Source: Marinomonas balearica
Lineage (GTDB): Bacteria > Pseudomonadota > Gammaproteobacteria > Pseudomonadales > Marinomonadaceae
Assembly: GCF_004362145.1 (NCBI RefSeq)
Contig: NZ_SNXC01000001.1
Location: 1 to 64,000, forward strand
Length of the DNA stretch: 64,000 nucleotides
Direction: 5' to 3'
Shown here: positions 35,199-43,483 of the stretch, piece by piece
Layout of the letters: every line of letters begins with the position of its first letter
How positions within the stretch are numbered: position 1 is the stretch's first letter
Notes under the pieces: generated by a model
Told to the model about the DNA's origin: nothing
Database searches by the model: none
The model's input: only the letters and a program-made list of their open reading frames with translations
Position numbers and translations under genes: made by a program

Positions 35199-35349
35199 GT
35201 AAAGAAGCGGGACGCGGATCTTGTGTAAGTTTTTGTAAATATTTTTCGGGAGGAAGACGAAAAAATTCGTAAGGTTGAGGTTTTGAATACGAGCGTCGAC
35301 TACATTTGATCGTTTAGAGTCAAATTGACGAAGGGTTAGATTCGTTACG

Positions 35350-36285
35350 CTATGGCTTTAAATGGAAGCGGTTTTTGAATTCTTTAGGGGACAAGCCCAT
35401 GATCTCGACAAACTTTTTTCGCAATGCATTAGCGTCCTGATAGCCAAGATTAAATGCGATGGATTCAAATGGAAGGTGGGTGGTTTCCAATAGCTGACAC
35501 GCTTTTTGAACACGATATCGCTGAATATATTGGGATGGGTTGTACCCTGTTGCTTTAATAAAGCGTCGGTGAAGCGTTCTTTGCGTGAAATGAAATAAAG
35601 ACATCAGTGATTGGATACTAAGATCCTGATCAAAGTGAGCATGAATATGGTGTTGTAAGGCAAGTACCGCTTCATCGCCATGGTTTAACGGAGGAATGAA
35701 TTTAGCGTAATAACGCTGCTCTCTTGGGGATGTATCAATGACTAAGTAGCGTCCAAGCTCTCGAAGAGTTTGTACGTTTGTAAATTGAGTCACGATTTCA
35801 AACCCTAAATCCATCCATGACATCATTCCTCCTGCCGTGATGATCTGGCCTTCGTTTATTAAAATGGCATCGACCTTTAAATTGATATGAGGGTATTTTT
35901 GCCTAAAAGTACTTTCTAAACGCCAATGCGTGGTAATCGAAGTATTTTTGATCAATTGTGCTTCGGCAAGAATAAAAGCCGCGGCACACGCCGTTGCACA
36001 AATTGCGCCCTTGCTATATTGCTCTTTAAGCCAAGTAATGAAGTCGTTATTAGGATTTAAGTAATAAGAGTCGTGAGTGCTTGGCGGAAGCAAAATTAGA
36101 TCATATGTTCTTTGTTGTGTTGTGACGTCAGACTCTTTTATTAATTGCGTGGAGAAAGACACATCAAGACCTTGCTCAGAGCAAAGGCTATTCGCAATCT
36201 CAAACATCTCCTCTAAGCCGTATACGGCAGATAAAAGACTCCCCGGATATTGAATGATTGCAATGCTTATGTAAAAGGTTGGCAT
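35350..36285 (-). CDS. GlxA-like transcription regulator (DJ-1/PfpI plus AraC HTH)
   Basis: About 311 residues with start at 36285 (MPTFYISIAIIQYPG); starts at 36303 and 36336 are also possible. The DJ-1/PfpI half shows the sensor strand, ICATACAAAFILAEAQLI around the nucleophile-elbow Cys, and the family segment IITAGGMMSWMDLGFEIV. The AraC half has LSIQSLMSLFHFTQRTLHRR and LPFESIAFNLGYQDANALRK, ending GLSPKEFKNRF. It is divergent from the isochorismatase-family gene with about 120 bp between starts, so it probably controls that gene. Confidence 0.88.
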   Translation of the reverse strand: MPTFYISIAIIQYPGSLLSAVYGLEEMFEIANSLCSEQGLDVSFSTQLIKESDVTTQQRTYDLILLPPSTHDSYYLNPNNDFITWLKEQYSKGAICATACAAAFILAEAQLIKNTSITTHWRLESTFRQKYPHINLKVDAILINEGQIITAGGMMSWMDLGFEIVTQFTNVQTLRELGRYLVIDTSPREQRYYAKFIPPLNHGDEAVLALQHHIHAHFDQDLSIQSLMSLFHFTQRTLHRRFIKATGYNPSQYIQRYRVQKACQLLETTHLPFESIAFNLGYQDANALRKKFVEIMGLSPKEFKNRFHLKP

Positions 36286-36405
36286 GGGCTCTTCGTAATT
36301 CATAAATAGTGTCTGATATGGCCAATAATATGTCATATTAGACGCTTAAATCCCAATTGAAAGCGTTCCAAAATAGCTGTACCACTAAATTTCTTGGAGA
36401 TGGCT

Positions 36406-36930
36406 ATGAGTTCTACCGTTAATAAAAAGACAGCATTGATTGTGATCGACGTACAAAATGATTATTTTGCGGGTGGAAAATACCCTCAATGGGAGGCTGA
36501 TAAAACACTGGAAACGATAGAGAATTCCATTATCTCAGCCCGCGAGAAAGGTTGGCCTGTTTATTTTATTAAACATATCGGAACAACTGAAAGCCCATTC
36601 TTCGTGCCCGATTCAGAAGGCATCGCGATACACCCACGTGCTCTTGATGCTGCACCAAAGGCAAAAGTAATAACGAAAAAGCACGCGGATGCTTTCTTAA
36701 ACACGGAGCTGGAATTAACCTTAAAATCAGATGGAATTGAGAACCTTCTAATTTGCGGAATGATGACACAGAACTGTGTTGCCTTTACCGCAATGTCCAA
36801 AATGGCCGATCAATATACTGTCACCGTGATAGGAGATGCCTGTACGAGTGTCGACCGTATGGTTCATGGTATTGCCTTAAGAGCGATTGCTGACCATGTA
36901 GAGGTCAAAGCCTTCCACGAGTGCTTCTAA
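36406..36930 (+). CDS. Isochorismatase-family cysteine hydrolase
   Basis: About 174 residues, start at the methionine following GGAG (MSSTVNKKTALIVIDVQNDY). The catalytic triad is visible: Asp in VIDVQNDYF, Lys in TKKHADAFLNTELE, and Cys in LLICGMMTQNCVAFTAM, with the adjacent GDACTSVDR segment. The family includes nicotinamidases, biuret and ureidoacrylate hydrolases, and others acting on small amides. The substrate is not evident. Probably controlled by the divergent GlxA-like regulator. Confidence 0.88.
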   Translation: MSSTVNKKTALIVIDVQNDYFAGGKYPQWEADKTLETIENSIISAREKGWPVYFIKHIGTTESPFFVPDSEGIAIHPRALDAAPKAKVITKKHADAFLNTELELTLKSDGIENLLICGMMTQNCVAFTAMSKMADQYTVTVIGDACTSVDRMVHGIALRAIADHVEVKAFHECF

Positions 36931-36963
36931 TTCGCGGGACAATTCTCGATTTTAAACACTATG

Positions 36964-37182
36964 CTATGCTCGGTTTTGAATCTGTATTTTGGCAGCACTG
37001 TAGGATGAAACACAGTAGGGAACAAAGTAGTTTAGGAAAAGTTTGCCCCATTCTATATCCAATGAGTTAACAATGGCATCGCCTTGGTTTATGGCATTTA
37101 AAACCGTCCCGACGACCAATGCAATTTTGAGTGCGTTGGTCGCGACGGCTTTTGACGTTAAAACGGGGATCCACTTTCGCAT
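36964..37182 (-). CDS. nrtS: NrtS-type nitrate/nitrite transporter (small)
   Basis: A 72-residue membrane protein with two helices. The core KIALVVGTVLNAINQGDAIV and the second-helix segment KLFLNYFVPYCVSSYSA match the pattern of NrtS proteins: VGT.LN.INQGDA, then .W.K..L.Y.VPYCVS.Y. NrtS proteins were characterised as nitrate/nitrite transporters in cyanobacteria and occur as pairs or single genes. AAAGGA lies 7 bp before the ATG. The gene stands alone 4 kb from the nrt/nas cluster, so it may add an ATP-independent nitrate/nitrite route. Assignment rests on motif memory. Confidence 0.68.
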   Translation of the reverse strand: MRKWIPVLTSKAVATNALKIALVVGTVLNAINQGDAIVNSLDIEWGKLFLNYFVPYCVSSYSAAKIQIQNRA

Positions 37183-37299
37183 AGTGTTGTCCTTTACGTA
37201 GATTCAAATGTGGATAGGGAACTTTGTGATAAGTCGTACCACATACTCTCAGATCTGTGCATTAGATGCTATTTTTACCAAACCAAAAGGCGACTTATC

Positions 37300-37782
37300 A
37301 TGCGTATTCGAACCGCAACGTTTAATGATCTCGACAAAATGGCTTATTTGTCGGCTCAGATTCAACAAGATCAATATGAATTTGAGCCAGAGCTTTTTTT
37401 GGTGCCGGATGATGTGGGTGACAAAGAGTATAAGCGTTATTGGAAACAGATTCTGAACGGGAAGGATAACCGCGTATTTGTTGCAGAAATCGACGGTGAT
37501 ATTAAAGGGTATATCAGCGCCCATATTATTCGATTCAATATGCCGTTTATGGTGTCCAAAAACCTTGGGCGTATTGGAACCATTGTAGTGTCACGCACAA
37601 TGCAACGTTCAGGTGTGGGGCGAAGTCTATCCGAGCATGCGGAGCAATGGCTTATATCTGTGGGTGCCGAAGCCGTGGCGTTAGAAGTACTGGAAAAAAA
37701 TAAAGACGCACAATCCTTTTATACGACGCAAGGCTATAGAGCGCGCACTCGTACGCTGTCAAAAAACCTTAGTGAGCATTGA
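37300..37782 (+). CDS. GNAT family N-acetyltransferase
   Basis: About 160 residues from the ATG at 37300 (MRIRTATFNDLDKMAYLS), with AAAAGG upstream; the longer upstream frame has no family similarity. Motif A is RIGTIVVSRTMQRSGVGRSL, with the CoA loop QRSGVGRS, then WLISVGAEAVALEVLEKNKD and the terminal YTTQGYRARTRTLSK. The substrate is unknown. It is convergent with the DUF547 relic, 12 bp between stops. Confidence 0.85.
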   Translation: MRIRTATFNDLDKMAYLSAQIQQDQYEFEPELFLVPDDVGDKEYKRYWKQILNGKDNRVFVAEIDGDIKGYISAHIIRFNMPFMVSKNLGRIGTIVVSRTMQRSGVGRSLSEHAEQWLISVGAEAVALEVLEKNKDAQSFYTTQGYRARTRTLSKNLSEH

Positions 37783-37793
37783 CATTGCCTCGC

Positions 37794-38117
37794 TCATGGA
37801 AGGTGGTTCAACGCCCAGTTATAAGACAAGTAAGCAATCTCTAAGTCGTGTGTCGAGAGCTTTCTTTGCTGCTCATCGGTCAAGTGTAATGCTTCTTGAT
37901 AGCTCGCTAGAGAATCGAACAGAGACGTGTAGCCCATCCATCCTTTTTCGAAATCCTCTTTGTACCATTTAAAAATAGACGAAAGTTCTAGGGTGTTGTT
38001 ATTCGCTCGATTTCGGCTGCCATCGGCCAGAAAGCGAAGCGTTTGAGATTCTAGCTGCGCTTCCATGGGTTCGAAAAGAACCGTCCAAGCGTTATAGGCA
38101 TTGATCAGAAACGCGAG
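37794..38117 (-). pseudogene. DUF547 protein remnant (5' end lost, internal deletion)
   Basis: In one minus-strand frame the reading is LAFLINAYNAWTVLFEPMEAQLESQTLRFL, then SRNRANNNTLELSSIFKWYKEDFEKGW and EIAYLSYNWALNHLP, the end pattern of DUF547 proteins. The piece lacks the N-terminal part: a TAG at 38118-38120 closes the frame upstream. The section normally found between the NAYN(A)xTV motif and the QLE..ARRFL helix, with the conserved cysteine, is also missing. DUF547 genes commonly sit beside TVP38-flavoprotein genes like the next one, so this was once a functional neighbour. Confidence 0.7.
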
Positions 38118-38194
38118 CTATTTACTAAGCGGCCATTAATCAAAGTCGGATCTCGACACAGCAATAAGATAGAACATAATGTGCGCATACCTTG

Positions 38195-40345
38195 TTATCC
38201 TCTTCGCCATGTGTGGTATTTTTCGAGCCATTTCAGTACGGTTTCAGGTGCGTGTGCTTTTTTCCACTCACCAGCTGCATATTTGTTGGCTTCTGCCCAT
38301 GTAGGATACGTGTGTATGGTGCCGAGTATTTTATTAAGACCCAGCCCATGCTTCATGGCCAGAACGAACTCCGCCAATAAATCGCCTGCATGGTCGCCAA
38401 CAATCGTTGCGCCGAGAATTTTATCTTTACCGGGAACGGTCAGTACTTTCACAAAACCTTTATCTGCACTTTCAGCAATGGCTCGATCGAGATCATCAAT
38501 GCCGTATTTTGTTACTTCGTATGCAATGCCTTTTTCTTTTGCATCCTGCTCGCTGAGTCCAACTCTGGCAACTTCCGGGTCAATAAAGGTTGTCCAAGGT
38601 ATGACACTGTAATCGACACGGAATTTCTTCAAGTTGCCAAACAAGGCATTCACGGCGGCATACCAAGCCTGATGCGCCGCTGTGTGCGTGAATTGATAAG
38701 GCCCCGCAACATCGCCAGCGGCGAAAATATTAGGGAAAAGCGTTTCCAAATAGTCATTGGTGACGATTGTGCGTTTGGTCTCGATGCCGAGTTTTTCTAA
38801 GCCGTATCCTTCAAGTCGAGCAACACGGCCAACTGCACAAATCATGTCGTCAAATTCGATGTGTGATTCGATGCCATTGTGTTCGACCGTGAGCCTTTTT
38901 TCACCGTTTTCAAGCGCACATCGAATTGCGGAATGGTTGGTGAGCAGCGTTACGCCACTCTCGCTGAGACTTTGAGTCGCATACTCTGAAACGTCTACAT
39001 CTTCACGAATCATGATGCGTTCAGAGCGCTCAACCAAGGTAACGTCTGAACCTAATCGAGCAAAGGATTGTGCCAACTCGCATCCTATTGGCCCGCCACC
39101 TAGAACCACTAAGCGTTTAGGGGCTTCGTCGCGCTCTGCAAACGTGCTCCACAAAGTATCGCTGGTTTCGTAGCCAACGTCTTCAATACCAGGCAGCGGG
39201 GGAACGAAAGGGCGCGCACCGGTTGCGAGAATGATGGCGCGACTGGTGAGACGTTGGGTTTCACCATTGTTTAATTTGATTTCGACTGTCCAAGGGTCAA
39301 TCAATTGAGCGTAGCCTTGAATGACTTCCACTCCTAATTTTGTGTAGCGCTCAACGCTGTCGTGTGGTTCCACTTTGGCGATGACGTTGTGAACGCGTTC
39401 CATGACTTTTTTGAAGGAAAATTTTGCATCGCTTGCCTCAAGACCGTAGTTATCCGCGTGTTTCATTTGGTGAGCAATCTTGGCGCTTTTTATGATGGCT
39501 TTGCTGGGGACGCAGCCGTAATTCAGGCAATCTCCTCCCATTTTATGTGCTTCAATTAAGGTGACTTTGGCTTTCACGGCAGCGGCAATGTAAGCACTTA
39601 CTAATCCGCCAGCGCCTGCTCCGATGACTATGAGATTACGGTCGAACTTTGCAGGCTTAGTGTAGCCTTGGTATACGCGGCGTGCTTTGATAACGTCCAG
39701 TATTTTCTTAGCGATCAATGGGAAAATACCAAGCAGTACAAACGAACCTAAAAGAGCGGGGGAAAGAATGCCACTTAAGCCTTCAAGCTGAGCCAATTGA
39801 GTGCCCGCATTGACGTAAACGATGGTGCCTGCCAGCATACCTATTTGGCTTACCCAATAAAACGTTGCGGCTTTAAGGGTGGTCAACCCCATTAATAAGT
39901 TGATCAAAAAGAAGGGGAAAACTGGAACGAGACGAAGAGTGAATAGGTAGAAGGCACCGTCTTTTTCGACACCTTCGTTGATTGCTTTTAGACGATCTCC
40001 AAATTTAGCCTGAATGCTGTCTCTCAGCAGATATCGGGATACAAGGAAGGCCAGTGTCGCTCCAATAGTGCTTGCGAACGATACAAGTAACAGCCCCCAC
40101 CAAAGCCCAAATAACGCGCCCGCTGCGAGTGTCATGACCGCAGCACCGGGTAGAGAAAGCGCGGTCACTAACACGTAAAGAACAAAGTAGCCTCCAGCCA
40201 CTAAAAGAGGGCTCGCATCCAACCATTGTTGGAACTCGCTCAATCCAGATTTTAGACCTGAAAACGTCAGCAAGTGATGCAAATCAAGATAGAAAAAGCC
40301 TGTAATGACACATGCCAATACCAAGACCAAGCCCAATTTTTTCAT
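38195..40345 (-). CDS. Fusion of TVP38/TMEM64 membrane domain and mercuric reductase-like flavoprotein
   Basis: A 716-residue two-part protein. Residues 1-230 form a TVP38/TMEM64 (DedA-like) membrane domain with about six helices and the family motif GALFGLWWGLLLVSFASTIGA, FLVSRYLLRD, and LRLVPVFPFFLINLLMGLT. Residues 235-716 form a pyridine nucleotide-disulfide oxidoreductase. The FAD motif is LIVIGAGAGGLVSAYIAAA, the redox-active disulfide GGDCLNYGCVPSK, the NAD motif LVVLGGGPIGCELAQSF, and the C-terminal dimer segment ends with HTYPTWAEANK. It lacks the C-terminal Cys pair of true MerA. Membrane-bound disulfide or quinone reduction is plausible; the substrate is unknown. Confidence 0.9.
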   Translation of the reverse strand: MKKLGLVLVLACVITGFFYLDLHHLLTFSGLKSGLSEFQQWLDASPLLVAGGYFVLYVLVTALSLPGAAVMTLAAGALFGLWWGLLLVSFASTIGATLAFLVSRYLLRDSIQAKFGDRLKAINEGVEKDGAFYLFTLRLVPVFPFFLINLLMGLTTLKAATFYWVSQIGMLAGTIVYVNAGTQLAQLEGLSGILSPALLGSFVLLGIFPLIAKKILDVIKARRVYQGYTKPAKFDRNLIVIGAGAGGLVSAYIAAAVKAKVTLIEAHKMGGDCLNYGCVPSKAIIKSAKIAHQMKHADNYGLEASDAKFSFKKVMERVHNVIAKVEPHDSVERYTKLGVEVIQGYAQLIDPWTVEIKLNNGETQRLTSRAIILATGARPFVPPLPGIEDVGYETSDTLWSTFAERDEAPKRLVVLGGGPIGCELAQSFARLGSDVTLVERSERIMIREDVDVSEYATQSLSESGVTLLTNHSAIRCALENGEKRLTVEHNGIESHIEFDDMICAVGRVARLEGYGLEKLGIETKRTIVTNDYLETLFPNIFAAGDVAGPYQFTHTAAHQAWYAAVNALFGNLKKFRVDYSVIPWTTFIDPEVARVGLSEQDAKEKGIAYEVTKYGIDDLDRAIAESADKGFVKVLTVPGKDKILGATIVGDHAGDLLAEFVLAMKHGLGLNKILGTIHTYPTWAEANKYAAGEWKKAHAPETVLKWLEKYHTWRRG

Positions 40346-40534
40346 TCAAACTCTCCTAAAGAGTAAATCAACTGTTAGTTAGTCGTTTGTTACATGCTCT
40401 TATTACAGCATAGATAAGAAAAAGTAGGGTGAGGTATATTTGAAATTTTAGGAGCCAGTGAGGTTCTGAGGTTAAAAACTGTCTCTCGATAACTTCCTGT
40501 ATATACTGTGAAATATGTAAATCATGGAGGTGAT

Positions 40535-41065
40535 ATGAAATACTTTTTACTGCTCTTTATTTTATTTTCTGTGGGATGTGCAACAAGACCTATTCCTGAA
40601 ACATCCAATCCTAAAAAGAAAATAGAAAATGCTTATCGACTGAGAGATCGTGGTCAGCCTATCAAAGCTGAGACGCTCATTGGAGAGGCTCTTGCTATCT
40701 TTAAAAAAAGAGATAGTCGTTCAGGTGTTGCTGGTGCTTATATCGCCTTTGGCGATCTATATAAATCTAAGAGTTATCAAGGTGCAATTGACACTTTAGA
40801 AAATGTACATGAACTAAAATCCTATCAAGATTCAGCAAATTACTACCAAAAAGCCTCAGATGTGTATTACGAAGAGGGAAATACATTCATGGCTTCGTGG
40901 GCTCTGATGGGAATGGGGGATGCATACTATAGTGCAGATAATCTTGAGCAAGCATGTGAATCATATGACATGGCTGAAGTGATTTCTCAGGAAGTATCTA
41001 AAAATAAGAGAGAATTGGAATCAGGGATTCGTCGATTTAGGGATCATGTGAATTGTCACGAATAA
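40535..41065 (+). CDS. TPR-like lipoprotein
   Basis: About 176 residues from the ATG at 40535, which has a near-perfect site (GGAGGTG); an earlier ATG at 40508 is less likely. The lipobox is FSVGC, followed by ATRPIPETS. The mature part contains helical repeats of TPR type (AENAYRLRDRGQPIKAETLIGEALAIF; SANYYQKASDVYYEEGN; WALMGMGDAYYSADNLEQACESYDMA). A periplasmic, membrane-anchored scaffold is likely. No operon partner. Confidence 0.65.
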   Translation: MKYFLLLFILFSVGCATRPIPETSNPKKKIENAYRLRDRGQPIKAETLIGEALAIFKKRDSRSGVAGAYIAFGDLYKSKSYQGAIDTLENVHELKSYQDSANYYQKASDVYYEEGNTFMASWALMGMGDAYYSADNLEQACESYDMAEVISQEVSKNKRELESGIRRFRDHVNCHE

Positions 41066-41116
41066 ATAGGACGTCCATAACATAAACGTATTTAACCGTG
41101 TTTTGATATCTCCTGT

Positions 41117-42025
41117 TTAATATGTGTCCCAATAGGGGGTATCTGAACCAATCTGTTCAACCATGAAGTCGATAAAAACTCTCACTTTTTTGGGTAGGTA
41201 ATGTCGCTCGGGGTATACCGCATACATGCTTTGACGTGGCATCTCGTATTCCTCAAATAAGGCAACGAGATTGCCTTTTTTTGTCTCAGGCCCAGCAATA
41301 AAGGTAGGCAATCTACCGATACCGAGTCCCTGAATAATGGCTTCTTTTAGTGCTTCACTGCTATTGACCTGATAATTACCTGAGATTGAAATGCGCTGTA
41401 CTTCGCCTTCCTTCATAAAAGTCCATTCTCGTTTATCGTTTGAGTACGTGAAAGCAAGACAATTATGCGAAGACAGCGCTGTCAATTCAGCGGGAACCCC
41501 GTGCTGATTTAGGTATGTTTGAGAGGCGCAAAGAACACTTCGCAGCGGTGCGAGTTTTCGAACTACCAAATTGGAATCTGGCAATACTCCGCCACGAATA
41601 GCAAGATCAAACCCTTGACCAATGATGTCGCTGATTTTGTCGTCCATCACGAGATCAATCGTAATTTTAGGGTATTTTTTTAAAAATTTTGGGATAAGTG
41701 GTGCGAGATGTAATCGACCAAAAGACATTGGGCAACTGATTTTCAAGCGGCCTTGCGGTTCCCCCTGTAATTGAGCAACGGCGTCGATCGCGTCTTTAGA
41801 TGCTTGATGGGCGATTTGAGCGTGTTTGAAAAAATGCTCACCTGCTTCCGTCAAACTCAGTTTTCGAGTCGTTCTGTGCAGTAGCTTTACACCCAGTTGT
41901 GCTTCTAGCTGACTGACGCGTTTGCTGATAGCGGATTTCGATATCCCTAGTCGCTCTGCTGCTTTTGAAAAACTGCCGGATTCAACGACTGTCACCAGTA
42001 TTGAAATATCACCTTGGCTGTCCAT
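41117..42025 (-). CDS. LysR-family transcription regulator
   Basis: A 302-residue LTTR. The N-terminal winged helix is MDSQGDISILVTVVESGSFS, then AAERLGISKSAISKRVSQLE; the effector domain includes GRLKISCPMSFGRLHLAPLI and DLAIRGGVLPDSNLVVRKLA. It belongs to the CrgA/AaeR-like subgroup. The gene is divergent from a DMT transporter gene with 87 bp between the starts, so it probably controls that transporter. Confidence 0.92.
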   Translation of the reverse strand: MDSQGDISILVTVVESGSFSKAAERLGISKSAISKRVSQLEAQLGVKLLHRTTRKLSLTEAGEHFFKHAQIAHQASKDAIDAVAQLQGEPQGRLKISCPMSFGRLHLAPLIPKFLKKYPKITIDLVMDDKISDIIGQGFDLAIRGGVLPDSNLVVRKLAPLRSVLCASQTYLNQHGVPAELTALSSHNCLAFTYSNDKREWTFMKEGEVQRISISGNYQVNSSEALKEAIIQGLGIGRLPTFIAGPETKKGNLVALFEEYEMPRQSMYAVYPERHYLPKKVRVFIDFMVEQIGSDTPYWDTY

Positions 42026-42112
42026 GTGGACACCTCCTTTAGGGAAACTGTTTCCATTATCTCAACATAGAGTGTCTGGGGGCTTGGATTATTAGCATAA
42101 AGGAGAAAGTGT

Positions 42113-43078
42113 ATGCTTGCTAGATATTATCTGGAGGGAATACATATGATGACTGCTGCTAAGAATAACGCGAAAACGCCAGTAGATTTGTTCGATCAAG
42201 TCCTGCCTCGCACTTGGCCGATACATGGCTTGATGTTGGTGATGGTCTTGTTTGTGGCCAGTTCATTTCCGGTTGGTAAGCTCATTGCAGGTAAATTGCC
42301 TTCCGATGTCATGATGCTGATTCGGTTTAGTATGGCTGCCTTACTGTTCGCTCCGTATATCTTTATTAAGCATGGATTGCATATTCCAACTGTTCGGTCG
42401 CTTTGCCGTTATGCCTTATTAAGTTTGCCATTGGTGACGTTCTTTTGGTGTATGTTTGAAGCGCTAAAATATACAACGGCTCTGAATACGGGCGCTTTGT
42501 TTACAACCGTACCGCTTATGACGGCAGTATTTTCGACCATTATTAATAAAGAGCGTACGAGAATACTCAAAAGCACTGGATTATTATGTGGCGCTGTTGG
42601 GGCAATTTGGATTGTTTTTAAAGGAGACTTTTCAGCCTTACTGTTTTTAGATTTCAATATAGGCGACAGCATTTTCTTAGTCGGAGCGCTGGTTTTTAGT
42701 TTGTACAACCCGCTTATAAAACGCATGCATGATGGCGAACCAACGGAGGTGATGACATTTTGGGTAATCTTATTTGGTGCAGGCTGGTTGTTGTTGCTCT
42801 CACTTCCTGAGTTGGTGTATGTCGAATGGGGTAAAGTAGACGCAATGGTTTATGGAGGGCTTTTGTATCTGGCAGTGTTTACTACTTTACTTAGTTTTTT
42901 CCTCACTCAATACGGCATCGTTAAATTAGGAGCAACAAAGGTTGCATCTTATAGCTTTTTAAACCCATTGTTTGTATTGGTACTGACAATTTTGATGGGG
43001 TCTGTCTCGTTTTCGTTGAGCTTTGCTCCCGGCATATTGCTGGTGATTTTTGCTATGTTTCTTATACAGATAGAGTGA
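42113..43078 (+). CDS. EamA/DMT-family transporter
   Basis: A 321-residue protein with ten predicted helices in two EamA halves. Landmarks are MLVMVLFVASSFPVGKLIAGKL, FEALKYTTALNTGALFTTVPLMTAVFS and IVKLGATKVASYSFLNPLFVLVLTILMG. AAAGGAG lies 8 bp before the ATG. Exports or imports a small metabolite of unknown kind; LysR-linked DMT carriers are often drug or amino acid exporters. Confidence 0.88.
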   Translation: MLARYYLEGIHMMTAAKNNAKTPVDLFDQVLPRTWPIHGLMLVMVLFVASSFPVGKLIAGKLPSDVMMLIRFSMAALLFAPYIFIKHGLHIPTVRSLCRYALLSLPLVTFFWCMFEALKYTTALNTGALFTTVPLMTAVFSTIINKERTRILKSTGLLCGAVGAIWIVFKGDFSALLFLDFNIGDSIFLVGALVFSLYNPLIKRMHDGEPTEVMTFWVILFGAGWLLLLSLPELVYVEWGKVDAMVYGGLLYLAVFTTLLSFFLTQYGIVKLGATKVASYSFLNPLFVLVLTILMGSVSFSLSFAPGILLVIFAMFLIQIE

Positions 43079-43357
43079 TGAGATCGCCCTATATCGTGTT
43101 TTGAGATACCGATCGAATATGTCTAAATTGCCTCGTTATTATTGATATCTAGTGTTTATTTTCTAAGTGCAGTTTGGAAGAGATCGGTACGGTAGTCTTT
43201 TCCATTTCAGCAAGAAAGAGTGGTTCTTTTGATTTCCTAATATTTAGTCCGCAACAAATGTTGCTCAGTATCAATGGGAAGCTGTTACTTTAATTTCGTG
43301 AATTGCGTTGCTATGATGATCTTCAAGGTAGCTAAATTGCTATTGAAAGGAATGTTT

Positions 43358-43483
43358 GTGGAAACATGGAGTATGGTGGGTATTCTAGCTCTCTATGTTT
43401 CAAATATATGCTTCAAAAAAATAGTCCTTTCCAGATCCGCTAAAAGCGCTTCTTTCCATAAAGAACGAGAATTGAATGTATGA
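43358..43483 (+). CDS. Small membrane peptide translationally coupled to the acyl-transfer operon
   Basis: A possible 41-residue product from GTG at 43358, placed 6 bp after AAAGGA; the frame is open upstream to ATG at 43274. It has one hydrophobic helix (WSMVGILALYVSNICF) and a basic tail (KKIVLSRSAKSASFHKERE). Its TGA overlaps the ATG of the next gene (ATGA at 43480-43483), which supports real translation. No family recognised. If real, it is the first gene of the Dlt-like operon. Confidence 0.4.
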   Translation: METWSMVGILALYVSNICFKKIVLSRSAKSASFHKERELNV

